A stretch of DNA of 25,019 nt from a virus. Location of the stretch: the IMG/VR virus record IMGVR_UViG_3300043449_000896, positions 1 to 25,019 of that record; one strand, written 5' to 3'. Positions 13,759 through 21,955 of this stretch are shown here, in pieces (position 1 is the stretch's first letter; every line of letters starts with the position of its first letter). Position numbers and translations under genes: made by a program. Below the pieces are notes generated by a model. The model was not told the DNA's origin, searched no databases, and saw nothing but the letters and a program-made list of their open reading frames with translations.

Positions 13759-14746
13759 ATTTCTTTAACTCCACTTGTAATCGGAGGTTCTCCCGGAGGA
13801 GTACTTCCTGGTCTACGATTCCAGTTTTAACCTGGTTAGAGTCCGCGTCCTCTACTTCTCCATCCCGGAGGAGCTTATGGATCGAAGGAGCTAACCGTTT
13901 AGCGTTACTCCTGGATAATCCGACTACATCCCGTAGCCGTCTCTCTATAGTCCGGAGAGTATCTGGAGTATTAAAGATACTCTTAACTCCTCCTCCGGAC
14001 GTTACTACACTTCCGATAAAGTCCTTAGCTGTAACCGCGAAGGTATCTACCAGGGTATTAAGGTATGTAACCTTATCGCTGGATGTAAGCTCTAGGACTC
14101 CACAAATACCAGCACATAGAGCTTCATAGATGCTTTCCATACCTTCATGTACTAGATCGGACTCTACCTCCGCGAATACCTCGCGCGCGTATTCCTCTGG
14201 GGATTGTTCTACAGGAGGGAGAAGCTCCATCTCCATATCCATATCGTCCATTTCTCCCATATCCTTAATGGACTTTACTACGTTACGGTACTCCGCTGGA
14301 GTAGGAGTAACGGACGCTTCCGCGATAGTCCATCTAATAATCTCGTTAGCTTTCCCCATAGCTTTACGCTCTACCATATGTGACGCAGCTCCGGAGGAGA
14401 AACCCAGCTTTCCAGCTTTCGCCATACGCGCGATACCTGTAGCGTATTCGTCCGCTAGGTCGATCTGCGCTTGATACCAAATTCCGATATCGTCCGCTTT
14501 CGCGTAACCTGTACCGATAGGACGCTTACCTACCTTCCGGTCCATACCGTGATTCCAGTAGAGGTTAATCGGTACTTCCTGATCGGCAGGGAAACCAAAG
14601 TCCGTAGACTTTGTAAAGTAATCTCCCTCTAGGTCGGTTACTTCTGGACTACCAAACCGGACGAGGTAACCGCTAACGGTTCCCAGCTTGTCGCTTTTAA
14701 TCGCGTCTCCAGAGATAGCTACGATATCCATACAGGAGTATTCCAT
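13748..14746 (-). CDS. Prohead (capsid maturation) protease with C-terminal extension
   Basis: 332 residues. Residues 20-155 match the HK97-type U35 serine protease: GTVSGYLVRFGSPEVTDLEGDYF, YWNHG with His66, GKLGFSSGAASH with likely nucleophile Ser118, and IAEASVTPTP. It cuts the capsid delta region and itself during maturation. Residues about 160-332 are an acidic then helical extension (MGEMDDMDMEMELLPP, later LRENLRLQVELKKYDY), longer than a minimal protease; it may act as scaffold. A second Met at residue 6 (MDIVAISG) is a possible alternative start. Confidence 0.9.
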   Translation of the reverse strand: MEYSCMDIVAISGDAIKSDKLGTVSGYLVRFGSPEVTDLEGDYFTKSTDFGFPADQEVPINLYWNHGMDRKVGKRPIGTGYAKADDIGIWYQAQIDLADEYATGIARMAKAGKLGFSSGAASHMVERKAMGKANEIIRWTIAEASVTPTPAEYRNVVKSIKDMGEMDDMDMEMELLPPVEQSPEEYAREVFAEVESDLVHEGMESIYEALCAGICGVLELTSSDKVTYLNTLVDTFAVTAKDFIGSVVTSGGGVKSIFNTPDTLRTIERRLRDVVGLSRSNAKRLAPSIHKLLRDGEVEDADSNQVKTGIVDQEVLLRENLRLQVELKKYDY

Positions 14747-14755
14747 ATTTACACT

Positions 14756-15028
14756 CTAGACTAAAGCATTAGGAGGTACATCCGACCATACATCGGGAAG
14801 CTCCCCCCAGGAAACGGTCCCCAAATCGTTATCCTCGAAGGAGGACGCGAGAGACGGGAGAAGCTGCCCAGCGTAGATAAAGCTACCAGGATAGAAGTAA
14901 ATAAACTCTACGATCGGCACATCCCGGAAGAAATCCCCCAGTGTCCCGGTAATCTCATAAGCTCCGTTACCCTTATCGATTAGGTCCCCATTACCGAAGC
15001 GCGTAGATGTAATCGTAGCTATTCTCAT
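14756..15028 (-). CDS. Small hypothetical protein between MuF and protease genes
   Basis: 90 residues, MRIATITSTRFGNGDLIDKG at the start, then IVEFIYFYPGSFIYAG, and an acidic Trp-containing C-terminus (GELPDVWSDVPPNALV). It overlaps the end of the MuF gene by four bases and stops 10 bp before the protease gene, so it is part of the same transcript. Not recognised; no signal peptide or catalytic motif. It may be a small virion part or a partner of the MuF-zincin protein because of its position. Confidence 0.6.
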   Translation of the reverse strand: MRIATITSTRFGNGDLIDKGNGAYEITGTLGDFFRDVPIVEFIYFYPGSFIYAGQLLPSLASSFEDNDLGTVSWGELPDVWSDVPPNALV

Positions 15029-17103
15029 AGGATATGCTCCAGGATATGTTTAAGCGTTTCTGGGTCATTTTTATATAAGGTAAACGGATCGCGGACCATG
15101 TACTCCAGTCCCATAGATGGTATCTCCGCTCCCTCTCCATCCGTATGTCCGTAGATACGTCCTACATAAGGATGAAAAAATCTATCTTTCTTGTAGTAGA
15201 AACCGGAGGAGGTATACGGTCCTTCATGGAGCATAGACTCTCCCGCGGTTCGCGCGTCGAAAGCTTTATTACGCGCTTCGATACTTCCTGGTAGATGGAA
15301 ATCTAGGAAATGTCCGTATTCGTGCGTTAAGGTACTAAACCATCCGGTATTATTTTTCCAACTATCATAAGCGTAGATATCGGAAATAGACTGGATAGCT
15401 TTCCAGTCCGGAGCTTTCCCTATCTCTGTAAATCTATCTATTCGAATGGTCCTAGTAGCTTCCTGGTAATAAGCTCTACTACCTCCGCGCTCTATATTTA
15501 AATCCAGCTTTACGGGACGCTTCTCTACTATCTGGTTTAGGAGGTTTAGGATACGTTCTATCTCCTTACGATTTTCGGAAGCGTTTACCTTTACCGTAGA
15601 TGGAGTATCCGCGATAAGCATGGAGAAGAAATTATCTTTATGGTCCTTTAGCTGCTTATCCCAATAGTTACGCGCTTCCCTGTAATCCGACCAGCTACTA
15701 TAATGCGCTGGGTCATATGAAGGTATAGGTCCCAGGGTAGGTATGGTCCGCTCTATGAAGTCCGTTACAGCTTTAACATCTATAACGTACCGCTCTCCAT
15801 TCCATACACGGTTAGGATTACGCGCCGATCTATCGCCTATTACTGGTCCTGCTGGTTTCGGAGCTGGTTTCGGTTTCGTAACCTTCGGAGCTTTCGGAGC
15901 TGGAGCTGCGGTAGGAGTAACCGGAGCTGGAGTACCTGGTCCGCTTCCTGGGGGAGGAGGGATAACTAGCTTTTTCTCCGCTGGTATCTTTCCCTTACCG
16001 ATACGGGAGAGCGGGAGTATCTGGGTAGTATCTCCCCAGGATTTATTACCTACTACATTAACCATTTTCTCCAGAGGTACTCCCTGCTGGTAGAGAGCGT
16101 ACCTGGATGGTCCCATTATCTGGAGCTTTTCTCCTTCGGACATACCGGAGAGGAGAGCTTCTGGACCGATAGCCGGGAAGTTTAACCCTGGGTCGGTAGA
16201 CTCTCCCAGGATGTACTCCGCGCTTAAGGTAATCGGAAGCATAACGCATCGGCAGTTCGGGTGCGAAGGCATTATCTCTGCGGTTTGATATTTCTTTCCT
16301 GATAGGGCTAAACATGCTAGACATGTCCTCCCGTCCTGGGTAGCTTGTCGCTGGTATCCTACTACCGCTGGATTACTCTCGTAGAGATACTTCTGCCCTT
16401 CTCGCGCCGATCTAATCATCTCCGTACGCGCGATAGTTTCTAGCCTGGACCTGGAGACGTTTATATCGGTTAGGGAGGACTGGATTACCTTCTCTAGGTC
16501 CCGCGCTACTTGTCGCGGATTATTCCCGCTAACGATAGCGGTAGCTAGCGTATTCCGGAATCTCTCGGATGTATCCTTAGCTAGTCCAGAGATAAGCTTT
16601 CCCAGCGGACTATCCGGAGAGCTGGAACCGATAAAGCTGGTTAGAGCTTCCTTCGGTATACGGTTATACTCCGCACTCGCGGTTATCTCTTTCGGGATAA
16701 GCGGATCGGTAGACTCTATTAACTTCCCGGTATTCTTATCTATCGCGTTTAGGGAGCTTTCTTGTCCATCTAGAATATGCTGTACAGCTTCCTCGTTAAC
16801 GGTATTAATCCGAAGCTCCAGCTCCTTTATCATCTCCCTGGTGCGATCCATCATAGCGGAGAGCGTATCGAAGTTTAATCCGCGCGCTTCGTAATCTTTC
16901 GCGCGTGCTTCCATACCCGATAGCTCCTCCTGTAATGCATCTACGGAGTTAAAGTAGAGACGCTCTATCTCTGATACAGCTTTATCCTCTTCCTTAAGGA
17001 GAGATGCTCGGAAACGCTGGGAATAAGCGTATACGGACTCCATCCGTTTAATAACGAGAGAGTCCGTAGGTTTAACGCGGAGGTATGGTTTACCGTAATA
17101 CAT
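15025..17103 (-). CDS. MuF-type minor head protein fused to a zincin metallopeptidase domain
   Basis: 692 residues. Residues 25-130 are long helices. Residues about 180-292 are the MuF/SPP1 gp7 domain: ARTEMIRSAREGQKYLYES, Cys261-x2-Cys264 after TQDGRT, and HPNCRC at 281-286. A Pro/Ala/Lys-rich linker follows (about 380-425, VIPPPPGSGPGTP to PKPAPKPAGP). Residues 430-692 form a second domain with LTHEYGHFLDF, the HExxH zinc motif with ligands His594 and His598 and general base Glu595, followed by EIPSMGLEYM at 660-669, which could supply the third ligand. MuF proteins sit inside the head and some carry C-terminal effector domains that are delivered with DNA. The gene lies between portal and protease genes, as usual for MuF proteins. 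Confidence 0.88.
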   Translation of the reverse strand: MYYGKPYLRVKPTDSLVIKRMESVYAYSQRFRASLLKEEDKAVSEIERLYFNSVDALQEELSGMEARAKDYEARGLNFDTLSAMMDRTREMIKELELRINTVNEEAVQHILDGQESSLNAIDKNTGKLIESTDPLIPKEITASAEYNRIPKEALTSFIGSSSPDSPLGKLISGLAKDTSERFRNTLATAIVSGNNPRQVARDLEKVIQSSLTDINVSRSRLETIARTEMIRSAREGQKYLYESNPAVVGYQRQATQDGRTCLACLALSGKKYQTAEIMPSHPNCRCVMLPITLSAEYILGESTDPGLNFPAIGPEALLSGMSEGEKLQIMGPSRYALYQQGVPLEKMVNVVGNKSWGDTTQILPLSRIGKGKIPAEKKLVIPPPPGSGPGTPAPVTPTAAPAPKAPKVTKPKPAPKPAGPVIGDRSARNPNRVWNGERYVIDVKAVTDFIERTIPTLGPIPSYDPAHYSSWSDYREARNYWDKQLKDHKDNFFSMLIADTPSTVKVNASENRKEIERILNLLNQIVEKRPVKLDLNIERGGSRAYYQEATRTIRIDRFTEIGKAPDWKAIQSISDIYAYDSWKNNTGWFSTLTHEYGHFLDFHLPGSIEARNKAFDARTAGESMLHEGPYTSSGFYYKKDRFFHPYVGRIYGHTDGEGAEIPSMGLEYMVRDPFTLYKNDPETLKHILEHIL

Positions 17104-18962
17104 TATTCGTCTGGAGTAAAGTCCGATCCGTAGACATAATCCTCTGGGTATACAGGGATACTCTTTCGGTCCTGCATAATCTTATCCCTCATTCTCTGGG
17201 ACCAGGCGTAACCTGCATCTCCTCCCCAGAGATTCCAGGCTACGCGACCTGGGGAAGGATACCCTTCCGATCCGCGCGCAAATCCAGGAGCGTTCTTATC
17301 CGTTTCATGCCTAGAGAAGAAACTAAACATCCGGAGGATAACGTCCTCGGAGAGTACGTCTCCGTTTACTATCTGGTTAGCGCGCGTAATGCCGATCCGC
17401 GTACCTCCGCGCTTCCCGTCCTTTTTCCATTCTAGAGCTTGACGCGCTGCGGATACCATCTCGCTATTAGGACGGTACTTAACCGCTACGCTTCCATCCT
17501 CCATTACTTCGATACTCTTAGTAGTATCGTCCCGGAGCGTTACAGGTTCGGCTCCCGTATGCGGGATATTAAGTCCCAGGAAGCGCGCGGTAGCTTGTGG
17601 ATCGAAACCAGAGCGGACCAGGATACCAGCGATATTAGCTTTATCGCTTAGATCGGAAACGCTCTCTCCCTGGTCCTGTACCTTCGGAGGGATAGAAGGA
17701 TGGAGAGTAACCTCGTCTACGTCCGAAGCTTCTAGACCTACCAGGCGTTTAGCTTCCGCGAGAGTACAAATACCAGCTTTATAGAGTCTCTCCGCGCGTA
17801 CAGCTAACGCGTCTACATCATCTGATAGAGCGCGGACTCCAGATAGGTCGAAGGATAATCTATCTCCATCCTGGGTTAGGATGAAGTCCGGAAGGAGAGA
17901 AACGGTTAAAGTCTCCTCCAGCGCGCGAAGGAGAGGGACCATACCATCCTGCCAAGCTGCCTCCTGGGCTGCTTCATAGTTAGAGTAAGTACTCCGCTCC
18001 AGTCCGCTTCCTAATCCGAGGACCATAGGATTAAGTCCCAGCGCGCTACAGATACGTTCCTCCGGTACTCTCCGCAGAGAGTCTAGAGCTAGCTCCGAAG
18101 GAGTTAAGGAGACGCGGTCCATTTTGTATGGACCCGTCATTACCACGATTCCTCCAGCTCCATCTCCCGTTAGGTCCTCGCGGAGACGGGACTTAATAAC
18201 CTCCGCATCCTCGCGCGAGATATCTACTACCTGGTCCTTAGCGTCCGGTCCTACCAGGAGGGACGGCATAGCTCCATTAACCAGGAGTCCATAAGCTGCT
18301 GTAGAAGCTTCATTGTCCGCGGATATCTCCCTCAGTACCGACATAACAGGAGAGCGTCCTATACGTAAATCGTCCGGATCGCGTCCGTATCTCATATGGA
18401 TAAGGTCCTCTACGGAGATGGAATACTGTACTCCATCCTTTGTATAGACGTAATGCGTAATCGGATTAGTACCATCTCCGACCGGTCTAACCATGTCCTG
18501 GGGGAGGTACTGGAGGTAGATAGGCTCTCCTACCCTGGACGGTCTAATCTTACGGATATAAGCGTTACCGAATAATTTATAGTCCTGCAAAATCCATCCC
18601 CAGAATACGGAGGAGGTAATACCTGGAGATGGTTCGCGGAGGAGCTTAATAGCTGGATGGTCCGCGATTACCTCTACCTGATTACCATCTACAGCGCGGA
18701 CTATCTGGGGGATAGCTTGTGGAAAGTTTCGGATATACCAGTCGATACCTACGGAGACTACGGAGTTTAGTCCTAGGTCCCCAGCGATACCGCTCCAGTC
18801 CCTGTAGCTTCCTGGGAGTATCCTCCGGAGCGCGCTTATAAGCTGCCCGTTATATCCTCCCGCGATCCGCGTATCTCTACTCTGATTAAACGGAAGCGGT
18901 ACAGGAGCGGACGGGTTAGCGGTAGCTTTACGGAAGCTCCGGAACATATCTTTAATACCCAT
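17103..18962 (-). CDS. Portal protein, HK97 family, with C-terminal extra domain
   Basis: 619 residues. Residues 35-420 match HK97-type portals: VVSVGIDWYIRNFPQAIPQIV, ADHPAIKLLREPSPG, LFGNAYIRKIR, LQYLPQDMVRPV, DLIHMRYG, RIGRSPVMSVL, then ERICSALGLNPMVLGLGSG and RSTYSNYEAAQEAAW. It forms the dodecameric DNA entry channel. Residues about 498-600 are additional: YRPNSEMVSAARQALEWKK, KRGGTRIGITRANQIVNGDV, RMFSFFSRHE, EGYPSPGRVAWNLWGGDAGY. This domain is familiar to me from other phage head genes but I know no function for it. The portal stop overlaps the MuF start. Confidence 0.92.
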   Translation of the reverse strand: MGIKDMFRSFRKATANPSAPVPLPFNQSRDTRIAGGYNGQLISALRRILPGSYRDWSGIAGDLGLNSVVSVGIDWYIRNFPQAIPQIVRAVDGNQVEVIADHPAIKLLREPSPGITSSVFWGWILQDYKLFGNAYIRKIRPSRVGEPIYLQYLPQDMVRPVGDGTNPITHYVYTKDGVQYSISVEDLIHMRYGRDPDDLRIGRSPVMSVLREISADNEASTAAYGLLVNGAMPSLLVGPDAKDQVVDISREDAEVIKSRLREDLTGDGAGGIVVMTGPYKMDRVSLTPSELALDSLRRVPEERICSALGLNPMVLGLGSGLERSTYSNYEAAQEAAWQDGMVPLLRALEETLTVSLLPDFILTQDGDRLSFDLSGVRALSDDVDALAVRAERLYKAGICTLAEAKRLVGLEASDVDEVTLHPSIPPKVQDQGESVSDLSDKANIAGILVRSGFDPQATARFLGLNIPHTGAEPVTLRDDTTKSIEVMEDGSVAVKYRPNSEMVSAARQALEWKKDGKRGGTRIGITRANQIVNGDVLSEDVILRMFSFFSRHETDKNAPGFARGSEGYPSPGRVAWNLWGGDAGYAWSQRMRDKIMQDRKSIPVYPEDYVYGSDFTPDE

Positions 18963-18975
18963 ATCTTATTATTCC

Positions 18976-20148
18976 CTATACCGCGGTCCATCCTCTACGC
19001 GTCTCTAGCACGTTATAGGCGTAGCTTAAAGCGTCCACACTATCATCATGTCTCCCGATAGGGAAGCTTAGAAGCTCGTCTGTAAACCAGGGAGGAAGCT
19101 TCGGAGAATGGAGAACTAGTCCTTGTTCGTACCGCGCCTCCAGCGGGAGGAAGCGGGAAACCTTATCCTTATCCGGACGTAGTCCGCGTACCGGGAGCTT
19201 CGTAGTCCGGAGAAGCTCCTGGATAACGCTAGCCTGGTACTGTACATTTTCGATTCCGATTATCTTAGGAGTCCATACGGACGCTACCGCTTTTATATGC
19301 TCTAGTACCTGGTTAAACGGAGCGCGTATTCTCTGAGCGTCAAGGATGTAGATACTCCCGTCCGGTAGACGCGTTAGGACTACGGTAGCTGTATAGTCCG
19401 CTTCCGCTTTCTGGGAGATAGCTAGGTCTACTCCCATATAGGTATCCCCGTATTCGGAGATATGTACGATACGTATCCAGTCCCGCGATACACGCGCTCC
19501 AGCTGCATCCACAAATTCCGCGAGATACTCCTGCCTATACGCGATACTTGGGAGAGCTTTACTAGCTGCTTCTACTTCCTGCGGATCGATGTACGGATTA
19601 TCGGTAGTAGGTAATCGGAAGCTCCTCCAGTCCTCGTCCTCCTTCTCCATCTCGTAGAGTATGGAGAAATAGTTACGTCCCTTCGGAGTAGATAGGAAAT
19701 ATGCATCTCCCAGGTAATCGGTTAGGGTAGGTCGGATAGCTTCGGTCCACGCTTCCTCCAGGTATCTAGCGGATGCTGCTTCATCTATGATTACTCGTCC
19801 ATACTTCCGTCCGCGCGCTACCGTACCTGGGTCCTCCAGCGTCCAGTAATCTATCGCGCCTCCAGTTATAAGCTCTATCCTGGGATATGGACTGGAAACG
19901 GATCGCGTTATTAGTGGAGCGTATATCCTCTTATGGTCGCGGTAAGCTTCCTCCAGTAGACGGTATGTAGGAGCGAACCATCCAACCGGTAGACGCTTGA
20001 TTACAGCTACATCCGCTATCAGGTTTCCCCCCAGGGTAGTTTTACCGAAGCGTCTACCGCAGGAGAGGACATTAAACCGTTTAGCTTCCTGAAGTATTAC
20101 AGCTTGTCCGTTATGTGGACGAGGAAGGACCAGCTCCGTACGCGCCAT
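18976..20148 (-). CDS. terL: Terminase large subunit
   Basis: 390 residues, compact for the family. ATPase: Walker A GRRFGKTT at 31-38, Walker B VIIDEAA at 119-125, coupling motif STPKG at 153-157. Nuclease: Asp241 in YMGVDLAIS, Glu300 in IIGIENVQ, and Asp368/Asp369/Asp372 in RHDDSVDAL. It drives DNA into the prohead and cuts the concatemer. Start codon is next to the stop of the small subunit gene. Both domains look complete despite the short length. Confidence 0.95.
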   Translation of the reverse strand: MARTELVLPRPHNGQAVILQEAKRFNVLSCGRRFGKTTLGGNLIADVAVIKRLPVGWFAPTYRLLEEAYRDHKRIYAPLITRSVSSPYPRIELITGGAIDYWTLEDPGTVARGRKYGRVIIDEAASARYLEEAWTEAIRPTLTDYLGDAYFLSTPKGRNYFSILYEMEKEDEDWRSFRLPTTDNPYIDPQEVEAASKALPSIAYRQEYLAEFVDAAGARVSRDWIRIVHISEYGDTYMGVDLAISQKAEADYTATVVLTRLPDGSIYILDAQRIRAPFNQVLEHIKAVASVWTPKIIGIENVQYQASVIQELLRTTKLPVRGLRPDKDKVSRFLPLEARYEQGLVLHSPKLPPWFTDELLSFPIGRHDDSVDALSYAYNVLETRRGWTAV

Positions 20149-20510
20149 TAATCCCCGTCCGCGTAACGGATAACGATTTCTAGTGGACTACCATCCGCTC
20201 CTACCGTTTCGGTCCGTAAGCTCCAGTCCTGTTTACGTCTCCGCTCTAACCACCAGGCAGCTGCCTGCCATACTCCGGAGTCCATAGCAGATCGCACCAC
20301 GTTTACCGCGTGGAAAGCTGCTTTACCCTCCGCTTTTTCTATAGCGTCCAGAAATTCGGGATATCTCTTCCGCCATTGTGCAAATGTCTCCTCCGAGATA
20401 CCCGCTACGCTACAGCTATCCTTACGCGTATTACCGTCCCGGAGAGCTTGACATATAGCCTCTACCATCTCCGGAGAGTACTTCGTAGGTCTACCTGGTC
20501 CTGATTTCAT
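20148..20510 (-). CDS. terS: Terminase small subunit
   Basis: 120 residues. N-terminus KSGPGRPTKYSPEMVEAICQ leads into a helix-turn-helix (GNTRKDSCSVAGISEETFAQWRKRYPEF split around residues 27-52), then a helical region with ARWW-like aromatic residues (GVWQAAAWWLERRRKQDW), a layout known from phage small terminases. It recognises the packaging site and loads the large subunit, whose gene follows directly. GGAG about 10 nt before the ATG supports this start. Confidence 0.88.
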   Translation of the reverse strand: MKSGPGRPTKYSPEMVEAICQALRDGNTRKDSCSVAGISEETFAQWRKRYPEFLDAIEKAEGKAAFHAVNVVRSAMDSGVWQAAAWWLERRRKQDWSLRTETVGADGSPLEIVIRYADGD

Positions 20511-20536
20511 TATGTGATTCTCCTTCTCTTATCCTA

Positions 20537-21496
20537 CTAGATATCTAGCGTCTCCTGTATCTGGAGTCCACGTATCCGGTTATTCGCTATCTCCACGTAT
20601 TCGGGATTAAGCTCTATTCCCAGGTATCTCCGCTTCTCCTGTAGAGCTACATACCCAGTAGTACCGCTCCCATTAAACGGGTCCAGCACTACATCTCCAG
20701 GTTTACTACCAGCGAGGATACAGGGACGTATTAGCTCTGGAGGATAGGTCGCGAAATGCGCTCCGGGGAAACCGTGACATGTTACGGACCATACGCTCCG
20801 CTTATTCTTTCCCTTATCTGGATCGCCGATTACTTGTCCGGTACTACTACCTACGTTACCGTAACCTTTACTATGCTTACCCTGGTATCCTGGATGCTTT
20901 TCCTTAGCTCTCTCTTTATCGCGCGCGTTATCCTTCCACGGTTCGCGGATCGCGTCGATATCGTAGAAGTACTTAGTAGACTTTGACATTAGAAAAATGT
21001 ATTCGTGCGCCTTCGTACATCTATCTAGTACAGGTTCGGGCATTGGATTAGGCTTACTCCAAATAATGTCTTGCCTAAGGTTCCATCCGTCCGCTTGAAG
21101 CGCGAAAGCTACCCTCCACGGGATACCGATTAGGTTCTTTTCCCGTAGTCCTTCGGAGAGACGGGATACCAGCTTCTCCCGCTTCCCGGAGAAACCAGCT
21201 CTACCATCCGGTCCACGGAAGAGCGCGCGTCCAGCGTATGTATCCCCCAGGTTTAACCAGAGAGTACCGTCCTCGCGGAGTACTCTCTTAGCTTCCCGGA
21301 ATACTTCTACCAGCGCGTTAACGTATTCGGATGGAGTCTCCTCTAGTCCGATCTGCGCATCCTTCCCATAGTCCCGTAGTCCGAAGTATGGAGGAGATGT
21401 AACGATAGTCTGTATACTTTCGGAAGGTAAATCCTGGAGGACGCGTCTAGCGTCCCCCAGGAGGATAGCGTACGGGTTAGTTCCCAGTACATCCAT
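20537..21496 (-). CDS. Beta-class DNA methyltransferase 1
   Basis: 319 residues. Catalytic motif IV TSPPYFGLRDYG at 33-44 is near the N-terminus and the AdoMet motif LDPFNGSGTTGYVALQ is at 271-286, the IV-then-I order of beta-class amino-methyltransferases. SPPY is more usual for cytosine-N4 enzymes, but adenine-N6 cannot be excluded. LWLNLGDTYAG, DIIWSKPNPMPEPV and HFATYPPELIRPCI are conserved. The parts not shared with the second enzyme (residues about 90-118 and 186-232) are likely target-recognition segments. It probably protects phage DNA from host restriction. Stop codon is close to the small terminase start. Confidence 0.93.
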   Translation of the reverse strand: MDVLGTNPYAILLGDARRVLQDLPSESIQTIVTSPPYFGLRDYGKDAQIGLEETPSEYVNALVEVFREAKRVLREDGTLWLNLGDTYAGRALFRGPDGRAGFSGKREKLVSRLSEGLREKNLIGIPWRVAFALQADGWNLRQDIIWSKPNPMPEPVLDRCTKAHEYIFLMSKSTKYFYDIDAIREPWKDNARDKERAKEKHPGYQGKHSKGYGNVGSSTGQVIGDPDKGKNKRSVWSVTCHGFPGAHFATYPPELIRPCILAGSKPGDVVLDPFNGSGTTGYVALQEKRRYLGIELNPEYVEIANNRIRGLQIQETLDI

Positions 21497-21942
21497 TACT
21501 TTGTATCCTCCAGTACCACGGTAACCTCTCCCGGCGTAGCTGTATCCTCCAGTATGTTTATCCCGTTAATATCGCAAATACATCCTACGAGTACACAGGT
21601 AATACATACAGCTCCTTCTAACCAGGTTATTACTCCGATAGAGTCCAGCGTAACAAATGCTTTATCGTTATCACCATGTACCGGGATAATGTCGAATATC
21701 GGAGGATTCTCTGGGATAGCATCCTTATGCTCCGTGTTATGTTTGATACGGATAAACCTATTATCTATCCGCGCGTTCATAAACGCTGTAAATACTACTG
21801 GATCGGAGATTATGTACTCAAAATCCTCGCGCGTAGCTAGCTCCTTAATGATGCCCTTTCCACGCGCTGCAAAGTCCGAGAATAGCTGTAGTACGTTTAT
21901 ACCCTTTAGTACAGCGTGTACCTTCTGCGTATCTTTATCCAT
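21496..21942 (-). CDS. Unknown protein between the two methyltransferase genes
   Basis: 148 residues, starting MDKDTQKVHAVLKGINVLQL. Contains a helical N-terminal half (FAARGKGIIKELATREDFEYI, DPVVFTAFMNARIDNRFIRI) and a C-terminal part with a short hydrophobic Cys-rich stretch (GAVCITCVLVGCICDINGI). Its stop overlaps the start of methyltransferase 1 by one base, and it begins 13 bp after methyltransferase 2, so the three form one unit. Not recognised. The Cys residues (four within 12) could be structural or bind metal, but the spacing fits no motif I know. Confidence 0.65.
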   Translation of the reverse strand: MDKDTQKVHAVLKGINVLQLFSDFAARGKGIIKELATREDFEYIISDPVVFTAFMNARIDNRFIRIKHNTEHKDAIPENPPIFDIIPVHGDNDKAFVTLDSIGVITWLEGAVCITCVLVGCICDINGINILEDTATPGEVTVVLEDTK

Positions 21943-21955
21943 AATTTTTCTCCCT

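Noticed and set aside
14130-14474. Ser/Ile-rich plus-strand frame
   Set aside because: Antisense to the acidic middle of the prohead protease (repeated Met/Asp/Glu codons), which explains its composition.
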